DNA of 64,000 nucleotides, taken from positions 19,971-83,970 of the forward strand of contig NZ_CAAGHK010000014.1 of assembly GCF_900769625.1 (NCBI RefSeq), read 5' to 3'. Below, one piece after another: positions 52,475 to 62,326 of this stretch. Made by a program: the position numbers and the translations under genes. This DNA comes from an uncultured Clostridium sp. GTDB taxonomy: Bacteria > Bacillota > Clostridia > Clostridiales > Clostridiaceae. Each line of letters opens with the position of its first letter. The stretch's first letter is position 1. A model generated the notes under the pieces. It had not been told where the DNA came from. It ran no database searches and worked only from the letters and a program-made list of their open reading frames with translations.

Positions 52475-55400
52475 ATGAGGTTAAAGGGGTTATTGGAGCC
52501 CTTTGAAAATAGTGCAGAATTTGAAAGTATAACAACAGCAATAAGCAGCGAAAGATATCCTATAGGCATATATGGCGTTTCTGAATCAGGAAGAGTCTAT
52601 ATTATGGATAATATATTTGAAAATATCAATAAATCCATGGTAGTAGTAACTCAGAGCGATATGGAAGCTAAAAATGTGTATGAGGATCTGTTGTTATATA
52701 CGAATGATGTTCACTATTTTCCTGCTAAAGAAATAGTTTTCTATAATATTGATGCTATTTCTGGTGATTTAAGATGGGCAAGACTAAAAGTTATAAATGA
52801 AATATTAAAGAAAAAGAAAAAAATAATAGTAACCTCTATTGATGCTTTTTCAGCAAGATATACTCCACATAAATTATTTGTGGACTATACGATGAAATTT
52901 AAAGAATCTGATGAGGTCAATTTTGATGAAGTCTGTAAAAAACTTATACAATCTGGTTATGAGAGAGTTGAAATAGTTGAAGGAAAGGGACAGTTTGCAA
53001 TCCGAGGAGGAATACTTGATGTATTCCCTACATGTTCTGTTTATCCTTATAGAATTGAGCTTTTTGGAGATGAAATAGAGTCAATAAGAACTTTTAACAC
53101 TGAATCTCAAAGAAGTATCGATAAGGTAAAAAAGATTGAGATTTTCCCAGCAAAAGAAATAATAATTACTGATGAAACAATTGCTCTTGGAAAAGAAAAG
53201 TTAAAAGAAGAATATGAAGCTATAGCTAAAAGTGAAAAGAATTCTGAGAGAGTTGAAAAACTAGGAAATATACTAAATAAGAACTTGGAATCGCTAGAAG
53301 AAACTTCAACGTTTGAAACTATAGACAGCTATCTTCCTTATTTCTGTAAAGAAACTGAAAGTCTTTTTGAATATCTCAAGGATTATTTCTTCATCGTTGA
53401 TGATGTTCAAAGATGTGAAGGAAAGCTGGAATCAATTTATTTAGAATTTGAAGAAAATTTTACTGCCTTTTCTCAAAGAGGTGATATTTTCCCTAAGCAG
53501 GGTGAATTATTATTTCCTAAAGATGATATGATTGAGTCATTTAAAGATAAAAAGATAATATTTTTAGATGGACTGGTAAAGAAAAATTCATGGTTTAATC
53601 CATTTTCTACAGTAAATATTTCAGAAGTTACCTTGAACAATTATCAAGGTCAGCTAGATTTACTTATAGATGAAATACAAAATAAGAAAAATCAAGGGTA
53701 TAAGATATTAATTCTTTCAGGAACAAGGGCAAGAGGTGAACGTCTTGTAGGAACTTTGAGAGATAGAGGAATTGAAAGCTGTTATAAGGATACAGTAGAA
53801 AATATTCAATATGGTGAGGTCGTAATTACTTTTGGTAATCAGCTTCATGGTTTTCAATATCCAGAATATAAGCTTTGTGTGATATCTGATAAAGAAGTTT
53901 TTGGTGAAGCTAAAAGAAAACTTAAAAAAAGCAGATCAAAGAGAAAAGGTATTGCTAAAATAAAAAGCTTTGCTGAATTAAAACCAGGAGATTATGTAGT
54001 TCATGCAAATCATGGAATAGGTGTTTATAAGGGAATTAAGCAGATTGAAGTTGCAGGCCATAAAAGGGATTATTTAGACATAGTTTATGATAAAGGTGAT
54101 AAACTTTATGTACCTGTTGACCAGCTTGATTTAATTCAGAAATATGTAGGTAGTGAAGGAAAGTCTCCTAAAGTAAATAAGTTAGGAAGTGCAGAATGGC
54201 AGAAAGCTAAAGCTAAAGTAAGAAAGTCTATAAATGAAATTGCTGAAGACTTAGTAAAACTTTATGCTATGAGAAGTACGGTGAAGGGACATAAGTTTTC
54301 AAAGGATACTGAATGGCAGAAACAGTTTGAAGATGAATTCCCATATGACGAGACTCCAGACCAATTAAGTTCTTTAGAAGAAATAAAGAGTGATATGGAA
54401 TCAGATAAACCAATGGATAGACTTCTATGTGGTGATGTTGGATATGGTAAAACAGAAGTTGCCCTAAGAGCAGCATTTAAAGCTGTTATGGATGGAAAAC
54501 AGGTAGCATTGCTTGTGCCAACAACAATTTTAGCAGAACAGCATTATAAAAATATGAAAAACAGATTTTCTGATTTCCCTATAAAAATAGATATGGTAAG
54601 CAGATTCAGGACTGCAAAAGAACAGAAAGAAACACTGCAGAAAGTAAAAGAAGGAAATGTAGATATACTTGTTGGTACTCATAGACTTGTATCAAAGGAT
54701 ATACAGTTTAAGGATTTAGGTCTTTTAATTGTTGATGAAGAGCAAAGATTTGGAGTAAAACAGAAAGAAAAAATAAAGAATATAAAAAAGAATGTAGATG
54801 TTCTTACTTTGAGTGCAACTCCAATACCGAGAACCCTTCACATGTCATTAAGCGGTGTAAGGGATATATCTGTTATAGAAACGCCCCCAGAAGAAAGGTA
54901 TCCTGTTCAGACTTATGTTGTTGAACAGAATGACCAGCTGATAAGAGATGCTATTTTGAGAGAAATAGGCAGGGGCGGACAGGTTTATTTTATTTATAAC
55001 AGAGTAGAAAATATTGATGCTATAGCTAAGTATGTCCAAAATCTTGTTCCAGAAAGCAAGGTTGGTGTAATTCATGGACAGATGGCTGAAAGACAGTTGG
55101 AACAGGAAATGTTCAACTTCATGGATCAGACTTATAATGTTCTTGTATGTACTACAATAATAGAAACAGGAATGGATATTCAGAATGTTAATACAATCAT
55201 CGTTTATGATGCTGATAAAATGGGATTATCACAGCTTTATCAGTTAAGAGGAAGGGTTGGAAGATCTAACAGGATTGCTTATGCATATCTTCTTTACACA
55301 AAGGATAAAGTTCTTACTGAAGTTGCAGAGAAAAGACTAAAAGCACTGAATGATTTCACAGAACTTGGTTCTGGTTTCAAGATTGCAATGAGGGACCTTG

Positions 55401-55975
55401 AAATAAGAGGAGCAGGAAATATGATGGGATCATCTCAGCATGGTCACATGGCAGCTATAGGTTATGATTTATATTGCAGAATGCTTGAAGATACTGTTAA
55501 GCTTATAAAGGGTGATATAAATAAAGAACCAGTAGAAACAACTGTAGATATTAAAGTTGATGCATTTATATCAGCTGATTATATCGAAGATGAAATTCAA
55601 AAGATTGAAGTGTATAAGAAAATTGCTGCTATTGATAGTTATGAGGAATACGAAGATATCAAAGAGGAACTTGAAGACAGGTATTCTAAAATTCCACATC
55701 CAGTACGTAATCTGATGGATATTGCATATATAAAGAGTCAGGCAAAATCATTATTTATTGAAGAGATAAAAGAAACTCCAAAAGAGATAGTATTTAGGTT
55801 TGCAGAAGGCGAAAAGGATTATAAAAATATCTACAAAATTTTAATTGAAAAATATAAGGGTAATGTAGTTTTAAAATTCGGATTGAATCCATATTTTTCG
55901 TTTAGATTAAAGGATATTAAACAAGAAAATAAACTGGAGTTCCTTAAAGAAGTTTTTAATGACATAATATCGTAA
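52475..55975 (+). CDS. mfd: Transcription-repair coupling factor
   Basis: 1166 residues from the ATG at 52475, preferred because AAGGATGG ends 8 bases before it; the in-frame ATG at 52463 lies within that site. Mfd removes stalled RNA polymerase and recruits UvrA. Domains: UvrB-like module at about 1-330, the CarD-type RNA-polymerase-interacting domain at about 495-560 (LKPGDYVVHANHGIGVYKGI), Walker A GDVGYGKTEVA at about 653, DEEQRFG at about 752, a C-terminal helicase lobe with QLRGRVGRS, and the TRCF domain. It is probably co-transcribed with pth. Confidence 0.97.
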   Translation: MRLKGLLEPFENSAEFESITTAISSERYPIGIYGVSESGRVYIMDNIFENINKSMVVVTQSDMEAKNVYEDLLLYTNDVHYFPAKEIVFYNIDAISGDLRWARLKVINEILKKKKKIIVTSIDAFSARYTPHKLFVDYTMKFKESDEVNFDEVCKKLIQSGYERVEIVEGKGQFAIRGGILDVFPTCSVYPYRIELFGDEIESIRTFNTESQRSIDKVKKIEIFPAKEIIITDETIALGKEKLKEEYEAIAKSEKNSERVEKLGNILNKNLESLEETSTFETIDSYLPYFCKETESLFEYLKDYFFIVDDVQRCEGKLESIYLEFEENFTAFSQRGDIFPKQGELLFPKDDMIESFKDKKIIFLDGLVKKNSWFNPFSTVNISEVTLNNYQGQLDLLIDEIQNKKNQGYKILILSGTRARGERLVGTLRDRGIESCYKDTVENIQYGEVVITFGNQLHGFQYPEYKLCVISDKEVFGEAKRKLKKSRSKRKGIAKIKSFAELKPGDYVVHANHGIGVYKGIKQIEVAGHKRDYLDIVYDKGDKLYVPVDQLDLIQKYVGSEGKSPKVNKLGSAEWQKAKAKVRKSINEIAEDLVKLYAMRSTVKGHKFSKDTEWQKQFEDEFPYDETPDQLSSLEEIKSDMESDKPMDRLLCGDVGYGKTEVALRAAFKAVMDGKQVALLVPTTILAEQHYKNMKNRFSDFPIKIDMVSRFRTAKEQKETLQKVKEGNVDILVGTHRLVSKDIQFKDLGLLIVDEEQRFGVKQKEKIKNIKKNVDVLTLSATPIPRTLHMSLSGVRDISVIETPPEERYPVQTYVVEQNDQLIRDAILREIGRGGQVYFIYNRVENIDAIAKYVQNLVPESKVGVIHGQMAERQLEQEMFNFMDQTYNVLVCTTIIETGMDIQNVNTIIVYDADKMGLSQLYQLRGRVGRSNRIAYAYLLYTKDKVLTEVAEKRLKALNDFTELGSGFKIAMRDLEIRGAGNMMGSSQHGHMAAIGYDLYCRMLEDTVKLIKGDINKEPVETTVDIKVDAFISADYIEDEIQKIEVYKKIAAIDSYEEYEDIKEELEDRYSKIPHPVRNLMDIAYIKSQAKSLFIEEIKETPKEIVFRFAEGEKDYKNIYKILIEKYKGNVVLKFGLNPYFSFRLKDIKQENKLEFLKEVFNDIIS

Positions 55976-56102
55976 TAATATTGTGATATAAAAGAAGAAG
56001 TATGAAAAACTTATAAAAAAATTGAATTGTAAATTTAATATTGCTATACTAATATTATGTGACTTAGATAGTAAATTTTAATAAATAAGTGAGGGGAAAG
56101 TT

Positions 56103-57134
56103 TTGAAAAGAATAAGAAAATTAATCGCTGTGGCAGCTTTATGTACACTTGCAGTTTCTGCTATGGGATGCAAGATGATAGAAAAGACACCTGAAGCAGT
56201 ACAAAGAACAGTTTATGCAACAGTTGGAGATGAAAAGATAACAAAAGCTGATATGGATGAAGAAATGCAATCAACTATAAATCAGTTAAAGCAGCAATAT
56301 GGTGATGATTATGAAAATAATGATAGAATAAAAGATCAGCTTAAGCAGATGAAACAACAATACTTAAATGCAATGGTAAATGAAAAGTTAATGTTACAGA
56401 ATGCTGCATCAGTAGGAGTTGAACCAACTGAAGATGAATTAAATCAAAAAGTTGATGAAGCTATAGAACAATTAAAACAGCAGTATTCAGAAGATGGTCA
56501 GTTTGACCAGATATTAGAAGCGAATGGATTTACTGAAGATTCATTTAGAGAATATCAAAGAAAACAAATTATTTTACAACAGGTTCAGGAAGCAATATTA
56601 GCAGATGTTGAAGTTACTGATGACGATGCTCAGATTTATTACGATGAAAATAAGGATACTAAATATGTAACAGGAGCAGGTGCTAATGCAGCTCACATAT
56701 TATTAGCTGAAAAGAATGATGATGGAGAAATTGATTTTGATGCTTCATTAGCAAAAGCTAATGAAGTTAAAGCAAAATTAGATGCAGGCGCTGATTTCGC
56801 AGAGTTAGCATCTGAATATGGAACAGATGGAACTAAGGATAAAGGCGGAGATTTAGGATTTGTAGAATATAATCAAGCTAATTATGATAAAGACTTTTTA
56901 GAAGGCTTTAAACAATTAAGTGAGGGACAAATTTCAGATCCTGTAAAGAGCCAGTTCGGTTATCATATAATAAAAGCTACAGGATTAAAAGATGAAGTTG
57001 TAACACCTTTTGAAGATGTTAAAGAACAAATAAAATCTCAATTATTACAGCAAAAACAAAGTGAAGTGTTTAATGCCAAGTTAGAAGAGTGGAAAGAAGC
57101 AGCTAAAGTTAAGACATACGAAGATAGACTTTAG
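56103..57134 (+). CDS. PrsA-like peptidyl-prolyl isomerase lipoprotein
   Basis: 343 residues from a TTG start with GAGGGGAAAG 3-4 bases upstream. It has a lipoprotein signal with lipobox SAMGC (Cys about residue 22), an N-terminal SurA-like helical chaperone domain rich in Gln, and a parvulin domain at about residues 190-290. The latter shows AAHILLAEKN, GADFAELASEYGTDGTKDKGGDLGF and SQFGYHIIKAT. PrsA foldases work outside the membrane to fold exported proteins. It would be lipidated by the Lgt encoded at 25555. Terminators bound it, so it is monocistronic. Confidence 0.92.
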   Translation: MKRIRKLIAVAALCTLAVSAMGCKMIEKTPEAVQRTVYATVGDEKITKADMDEEMQSTINQLKQQYGDDYENNDRIKDQLKQMKQQYLNAMVNEKLMLQNAASVGVEPTEDELNQKVDEAIEQLKQQYSEDGQFDQILEANGFTEDSFREYQRKQIILQQVQEAILADVEVTDDDAQIYYDENKDTKYVTGAGANAAHILLAEKNDDGEIDFDASLAKANEVKAKLDAGADFAELASEYGTDGTKDKGGDLGFVEYNQANYDKDFLEGFKQLSEGQISDPVKSQFGYHIIKATGLKDEVVTPFEDVKEQIKSQLLQQKQSEVFNAKLEEWKEAAKVKTYEDRL

Positions 57135-57144
57135 TTTTTAATGA

Positions 57145-57175
57145 ATAAAAAAGCCCTTGTGGCTTTTTTATTTTG
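57145..57175 (+). terminator. Terminator after the PrsA-like gene
   Basis: AAAAAAGCC with GGCTTTTTT and a short loop, followed by ATTTTG, makes a compact intrinsic terminator. Confidence 0.85.
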
Positions 57176-57338
57176 CTTTAAATAATCTTGGTAAATATTT
57201 CTTATTTAAATCTCATTAGAAAAATATTTCTGCTAAATAATTGTATAAAATATAGTTATAAGTGTATAAAATTTCTAAAAATTCAAATAATAATAATGCA
57301 ACTAATTAATAGAGTTTTAAAGGAGGTTAAAAACCTAT

Positions 57339-57890
57339 ATGAAGGCAACAGGAATAGTCAGAAGAATTGATGATTTAGGAAGAGTAGTAATACCAAAAGA
57401 AATAAGAAGAACTTTAAGGATAAGAGAAGGAGATCCATTAGAAATATTTACAGATAGAGATGGTGGAGTAATCTTAAAGAAATATTCACCAATTGAAGAA
57501 CTTACTGATTTCTCAAAGGAATATTGTGAAAGCTTACAACAAGTTATAGGACACATTGTATTAATTTGTGATAAAGATGCGTTTGTATCAGTAAGTGGAG
57601 CAACTAAAAAAGAATATCTTGAAAGAAAAGTAAGCAGTGAGTTAGAAAAAATCATGGATGACAGAAAAACTGTATTATTAAGCAGAGCAAACAATACAGT
57701 AATTCCATTACATAATGATGATGAAGAAACAGTATATAACAGTCAGGTTATTTCACCAATAATTGCAGAAGGCGATGAAATTGGAGCAGTAATAATATTA
57801 TCTAAAGAAGATGATGTTGAACTTGGTGAAGTTGAAACAAAATTAGTAGAAACAGCTTCTGCTTTTTTAGGAAAACAAATGGAACAATAA
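57339..57890 (+). CDS. spoVT: Stage V sporulation protein T
   Basis: 183 residues, AAAGGAGG site with a somewhat long spacing (about 11). The N-terminal AbrB swapped-hairpin DNA-binding domain is MKATGIVRRIDDLGRVVIPKEIRRTLRIREGDPLEIF (residues 1-37). A GAF domain follows (about 55-180). In B. subtilis SpoVT tunes sigma-G-dependent forespore genes. The order mfd-(prsA)-spoVT-yabM-yabN follows Bacillus, with the PrsA-like gene inserted. Confidence 0.96.
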   Translation: MKATGIVRRIDDLGRVVIPKEIRRTLRIREGDPLEIFTDRDGGVILKKYSPIEELTDFSKEYCESLQQVIGHIVLICDKDAFVSVSGATKKEYLERKVSSELEKIMDDRKTVLLSRANNTVIPLHNDDEETVYNSQVISPIIAEGDEIGAVIILSKEDDVELGEVETKLVETASAFLGKQMEQ

Positions 57891-57953
57891 ATTAGATATT
57901 ATGTAAACGTTATAAACAAAAGAATACTTTTGCTAAACATAAATATGTGTCAT

Positions 57954-58008
57954 AATACCTCCAAACTTACATAGAAATTAGTAATAACATGTTAAGTTTG
58001 GAGGTATT
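57954..58008 (+). promoter_or_regulatory. Hairpin that would sequester the ribosome site of the SpoVB-like gene
   Basis: A perfect 16-bp inverted repeat (57954-57969 with 57993-58008) has the GGAGG of the next gene in its 3' arm and CCTCC in its 5' arm, three bases before the ATG at 58011. If transcribed whole it would bury the Shine-Dalgarno; it might also act as a terminator for spoVT, though the T run is short (ATTTTA). Confidence 0.7.
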
Positions 58009-58010
58009 TT

Positions 58011-59549
58011 ATGAATAAGCAGTCACTAGTAAAAGGAAGCATTATTCTTGGAGTGGCAGGAATTTTAACACGATTCTTAGGGCTATTTTTTAGATGGCCG
58101 CTAATAATGCTTATTGGTGATGAAGGAATAGGATATTACCAGATGTCATATCCTCTATATATGTTTTTTATTGCAATGGCTTCAGGTATTCCTGTAGCGA
58201 TGTCAAAGATGATATCAGAACGAAATGCAGTAAATGATATTAATGGCAGTTTTCAGGTAATGAAGGAATCTGCTATATTAATGATGATTATAGGTATAGG
58301 CACAACAATGGCTTTATTCTTTTTTGCAAATCCAATAATATCATTATTAAAATGGGATTCAAAGGCATATTATTCATTGATAGGGATTTCTTTTGCACCA
58401 ATGGTTATTTCATTTTTAACTGTATTCAGAGGTTTTTTTCAAGGTTTTCAAAATATGACTCCATCGGCGGTATCACAAATACTAGAACAGGTAGGAAGAG
58501 TTGTAGTTGGAGTTGGACTAGCTGTTCTTTTTTTGCCAAAAGGGATCGAGTTTTCAGCTGGAGGAGCTGCTTTTGGGGCTACTGCAGGAGCTGTTCTCGG
58601 AGGTTCGTATCTATATAGCAAATATAAAAAAGTAAGAAAGCAATACAAAATAAAAAAAATCAAATCAAATCCTGAATTATTAAATACAATTTTAAAAATA
58701 GCAGTTCCGATATCTCTTGGAACTACTGTGGGAAGCATAATGAATCTGATTGATTCTATTCTTGTTCCGCAGAAACTATTACAATCTGGAATGACAAATA
58801 CACAGTCAACTGTATTATATGCTCAGCTTACTGGCAAGGCGTCAGTAATAGTAAATGTACCATTAACACTTTCTATGGCAATATGTACATCATTAATACC
58901 GATAATAGCTGAAAGTTTCATTTTAAACAAACATGCAGAACTTGAAGAGAAAATGCATGTAGCAATGAAGATGGCTATTGTAATTGCACTGCCTTGTGCC
59001 TTTGGTCTTTTCTTTTTAGCTGATCCGGTATTGAAGCTTATATTCCCTGGAAGGTCTGAAGGAGGAGAAATATTAAAGTATTTATCCTTATCAATACCTT
59101 TTATTATTGTAACTCAGACAACAACATCAATATTACAGGGAACAGGAAATTATATAAAACCAGTAATAAATTTACTTATAGGATGTATTGTAAAGGTACT
59201 ACTTACATGTATGCTTGTACCAATTGCCGGTATTAATATTTATGGAGCAGTGATTGCCAGTGTAAGTGCGTATATAACTGCAGCATTTTTAAATTTGATT
59301 ACTCTAAAATATACATTGAAAGTAAAGTTGAAATTTTATGATATATTAATAAAACCAGCTTACTCAGCAACGATGATGATGATTTTTGTAATATTGAGTT
59401 ATAATATTATATATAAAAATACAGGAAGCAATGGAATGGCTTGCTTGTTAGCTATTTTTTTGGGTATGATATTATATAGTATATTAGTAGTTGTATTTAG
59501 GGTATTTAAAGTATCAGAAATAAGAGATAGACTAAAAAGAAAAATTTAA
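58011..59549 (+). CDS. SpoVB/YabM-like polysaccharide flippase
   Basis: 512 residues, TTTGGAGG site before ATG, inside a hairpin. It is a polytopic MATE/MVF-type transporter with about 14 membrane segments: LVKGSIILGVAGILTRFLGLFFRWPLI, GIGYYQMSYPLYMFFIAMASGIPVAMSKMISE, ISLGTTVGSIMNLIDSILVP. SpoVB is linked to spore cortex synthesis, and relatives flip lipid-linked peptidoglycan precursors. Placement after spoVT and before yabN corresponds to B. subtilis yabM, so YabM may be the closer ortholog. Confidence 0.92.
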   Translation: MNKQSLVKGSIILGVAGILTRFLGLFFRWPLIMLIGDEGIGYYQMSYPLYMFFIAMASGIPVAMSKMISERNAVNDINGSFQVMKESAILMMIIGIGTTMALFFFANPIISLLKWDSKAYYSLIGISFAPMVISFLTVFRGFFQGFQNMTPSAVSQILEQVGRVVVGVGLAVLFLPKGIEFSAGGAAFGATAGAVLGGSYLYSKYKKVRKQYKIKKIKSNPELLNTILKIAVPISLGTTVGSIMNLIDSILVPQKLLQSGMTNTQSTVLYAQLTGKASVIVNVPLTLSMAICTSLIPIIAESFILNKHAELEEKMHVAMKMAIVIALPCAFGLFFLADPVLKLIFPGRSEGGEILKYLSLSIPFIIVTQTTTSILQGTGNYIKPVINLLIGCIVKVLLTCMLVPIAGINIYGAVIASVSAYITAAFLNLITLKYTLKVKLKFYDILIKPAYSATMMMIFVILSYNIIYKNTGSNGMACLLAIFLGMILYSILVVVFRVFKVSEIRDRLKRKI

Positions 59550-59564
59550 AAGGAGATAAACCTT

Positions 59565-61016
59565 ATGATTAAAATAGTAGGATTAGGACCGGGAGCAAAA
59601 GAAGCTTTAACTATAGGAACTGTTTGGGAGCTTGAAAGATGTAAAAATATATTTTTAAGAACAGAAAAGCACCCTACTGTAGATTATTTAGAAGAAAAAA
59701 ATATCAGCTTTAAAACGTATGATAACATCTATGAAACTATGGGAAGTTTTGATGAAGTATATATGAATATAGCGAAAGATTTGATTGAAAAACATAACAA
59801 ATTAGGGGATCTTGTTTATGCAGTGCCAGGACATCCATTAGTAGCTGAAAAATCAGTTTTTAATTTGATTGATGAATGTAAGAAGAATAATATAGAGTAT
59901 CAGGTAATTCCAGCAGTGAGTTTTATTGATGCCATGATGGAAAGTCTTATGATTGACCCAATTGAAGGTTTGAAGGTTATAGATGCATTTGACATAAACA
60001 ATGTGGTTCTTGATAAGAGAATAGGTACAATAATAACTCAGGTATACAATCCTCTGATTGCTTCAGAAGTTAAATTGAGACTGCTTGAGCAGTATGATGA
60101 TGAGACAGAAATATTTTATGTAAGAGCCGCCGGAATTGAAGGTCAGGAAAGCATAAGAAAAATACCACTATATGAACTAGATATGCAGGAGGATATTGAT
60201 TATCTTACATCAATATATATTCCTAAGGACTTGAACAATAAAAAAGATTTCAATGATTTGTTAGAAATTGTAGAGATATTAAGAGGAGAAGATGGATGTC
60301 CTTGGGATAGAGAGCAGACACATGAATCTTTAAAAAAGGCATTAGTTGAAGAAAGCTACGAAGTTATAGATGCAATCGACAGGGAAGATGATAATGGATT
60401 AATCGAAGAACTTGGAGATGTACTTCTACAGGTTGTTTTCCATGCATCTATTGGTAAGGAAGATGGATACTTTGACATAAATGAAATAATAGCAGGAATA
60501 TGTCATAAGATGATAAGCAGACATCCACATGTCTTTAGAAAGTTAGATAATGTTAATACATCTGAAGATGTTCTTGTAAAATGGGATGAATTAAAGAAAG
60601 AAGAAAAGGGTTATGATACATTAAGGGAAGAAATGAATGGAGTGACTAAAGGACTTCCATCACTTTTAAGAGCTCATAAGGTTCAAGACAAGGCAAAAAA
60701 AGCAGGATTTGATTTTGAAGATATTAATTCAGCCATAGATAAGCTAAAAGAAGAAATTCAAGAGGTAATAGATGTATATAATATAAAAAATATGGATAAA
60801 ATAAAAGATGAAGTTGGCGATTTGCTATTTAGCTGTGTGAATGTATCAAGATTGTTAAATGTTGATGAAGAGCTGGCTTTAAATAGCACTATAGACAAGT
60901 TTATTAAAAGATTTTCTTATATTGAGAAAAGTTTGAAAGACAAAGGACTAGATTTTAAATGTGTAAATTTAGAAGAAATGAATAAACTATGGGAAGAATC
61001 AAAAAAACTAGAATAA
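59565..61016 (+). CDS. mazG: YabN: tetrapyrrole methylase-like / MazG fusion
   Basis: 483 residues, AAAAGGAG site before ATG, 15 bases after the flippase. The N-terminal half (about 1-215) is a SAM-dependent tetrapyrrole methylase-like domain (VGLGPGAKEALTIGTVWEL, YAVPGHPLVAEKSV). The C-terminal half holds two MazG pyrophosphohydrolase segments. The first is EDGCPWDREQTHESLKKALVEESYEVIDAI with ELGDVLLQVVFH, and the second is AIDKLKEEIQEVID with DEVGDLLFSCVN. MazG hydrolyses NTPs, possibly faulty nucleotides. The fused form is typical of Firmicutes YabN. Confidence 0.95.
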   Translation: MIKIVGLGPGAKEALTIGTVWELERCKNIFLRTEKHPTVDYLEEKNISFKTYDNIYETMGSFDEVYMNIAKDLIEKHNKLGDLVYAVPGHPLVAEKSVFNLIDECKKNNIEYQVIPAVSFIDAMMESLMIDPIEGLKVIDAFDINNVVLDKRIGTIITQVYNPLIASEVKLRLLEQYDDETEIFYVRAAGIEGQESIRKIPLYELDMQEDIDYLTSIYIPKDLNNKKDFNDLLEIVEILRGEDGCPWDREQTHESLKKALVEESYEVIDAIDREDDNGLIEELGDVLLQVVFHASIGKEDGYFDINEIIAGICHKMISRHPHVFRKLDNVNTSEDVLVKWDELKKEEKGYDTLREEMNGVTKGLPSLLRAHKVQDKAKKAGFDFEDINSAIDKLKEEIQEVIDVYNIKNMDKIKDEVGDLLFSCVNVSRLLNVDEELALNSTIDKFIKRFSYIEKSLKDKGLDFKCVNLEEMNKLWEESKKLE

Positions 61017-61237
61017 TATCAATTAATAATAGAGGAATTTTCTAGTTTATGAAGAATAGTATTTTATTAAGAACTATCTTGTAATTCTTTATGTATTAAT
61101 TAGTTAAATGTAGTAAAATAAAGACTTTTCTATAGACGGTTAGCTAAAGAGGATATATAATAAAGAGGTGCAATTTAGTACATAATTTAGAAAGCAGTTA
61201 GAAATTTAGATAACTGGATTTTAAGGAGGATGTTATT

Positions 61238-61513
61238 GTGAATAAAGCAGAATTAATAACTAGTATGGCAGAAAAAAGTAAATTAACTAAAAAAGATGCA
61301 GAATTAGCTTTAAAATCATTCATTGAAAGTGTTGAAGAAGCATTAGAAAATGGTGAAAAAGTTCAATTAGTTGGATTTGGAACTTTCGAAACTAGAGAAA
61401 GAGCAGCTAGAGAAGGAAGAAACCCAAGAACTAAAGAAGTTATCAACATTCCTGCAACTACTGTTCCAGTATTTAAAGCAGGTAAAGAATTCAAAGATAA
61501 AGTTAACAAGTAA
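61238..61513 (+). CDS. hup: DNA-binding protein HU
   Basis: 91 residues from a GTG start with AAGGAGG 9 bases upstream. It is a complete HU/IHF fold: MNKAELITSMAEKSKLTKKDAELALKSF, VQLVGFGTFETRERAAREGRNP and IPATTVPVFKAGKEFKDKVN. It bends and packages the nucleoid. It ends at a strong terminator, which separates it from rqcP. Confidence 0.97.
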   Translation: MNKAELITSMAEKSKLTKKDAELALKSFIESVEEALENGEKVQLVGFGTFETRERAAREGRNPRTKEVINIPATTVPVFKAGKEFKDKVNK

Positions 61514-61535
61514 GATACCGTTAACTAAGTAATAT

Positions 61536-61563
61536 GAACCCGAGTTAACCTCGGGTTCTTTTA
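61536..61563 (+). terminator. Terminator after hup
   Basis: A perfect 9-bp G+C-rich stem (61536-61544 with 61550-61558) with loop TTAAC is followed by TTTT. Confidence 0.9.
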
Positions 61564-61578
61564 GTAGAGGAGTTAATG

Positions 61579-61839
61579 ATGAGACTAGATAAATATTTAA
61601 AGGTATCCCGTATAATTAAGAGAAGAACCGTGGCTAAAGAAGTTTGTGAAAGTGGACGTATAACTATAAATGACAAAGTTGCAAAACCTTCTACAAAGAT
61701 AAAAGAAGGAGACATAATAGAAATTACATTTGCAAATAGAAAACTTAAAGCAGAAATAGTTAACATAGCAGAGCATGTGAGAAAAGAAGATGCAAAGGCA
61801 ATGTACATAATTATTGAGGGTGAAGAAGATAAAGAGTAG
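61579..61839 (+). CDS. rqcP: RqcP (YabO), S4-domain ribosome quality-control factor
   Basis: 86 residues from the second of two adjacent ATGs (61579), which gives better spacing to AGAGGAG and the family start MRLDKYLKVSRIIKRR. The S4 RNA-binding domain fills residues 1-60. RqcP works with RqcH on 50S subunits to add alanine tails to stalled peptides. Its neighbours yabP, yabQ and divIC are the same as in B. subtilis. Confidence 0.95.
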   Translation: MRLDKYLKVSRIIKRRTVAKEVCESGRITINDKVAKPSTKIKEGDIIEITFANRKLKAEIVNIAEHVRKEDAKAMYIIIEGEEDKE

Positions 61840-62019
61840 TGGCTTTAATAAGTTTACTACTTTTTTTAAAATATTTTCAGTAATTTTATTCTATAATTTA
61901 CATATACAGTTTGAAAGATAATATATATCAAGGATAGGTTCTAGATTACATCAATCTTCTAAATAAAAGTTATGATACATATATTTATTGTATACAAACA
62001 ATAATATGGAGGATTTTTG

Positions 62020-62316
62020 ATGGAAAAAAGAGCAGATAATATTATACAAGATAATAATAAATCTAGTTTGAATCTTGAAAATAGAAAAAAGTTAACTTTA
62101 AGCGGCGTTGTTGAAGTTATGAGTTTTGATGAAGAAAAGATAGAACTTACAACTAAACTTGGGAACTTAACTATTAAAGGTGAAGAATTAAAGATGAATA
62201 AACTAGATGTCCAAAATGGTGATGTTATAATTATCGGAAATATAGCTTATATGGTATATAATGGAAAAGTAACAAAAAAGAATGGTGAAAGTTTGTTAAG
62301 CAAACTTTTTAAATAG
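62020..62316 (+). CDS. yabP: Sporulation protein YabP
   Basis: 98 residues from the ATG at 62020 with GGAGGA 7-8 bases upstream; the in-frame TTG just before it is rejected. The YabP domain covers NRKKLTLSGVVEVMSFDEEKIELTTKLGNLTIKGEELKMNKLDVQNGDVIIIGNIAYMVY-type sequence in residues 26-87. It is a mother-cell spore-assembly protein, placed directly before yabQ. CATATATT at 61978-61985 could be a sigma-E -10 element, which is a weak inference. Confidence 0.93.
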   Translation: MEKRADNIIQDNNKSSLNLENRKKLTLSGVVEVMSFDEEKIELTTKLGNLTIKGEELKMNKLDVQNGDVIIIGNIAYMVYNGKVTKKNGESLLSKLFK

Positions 62317-62326
62317 GTGAATAAGT

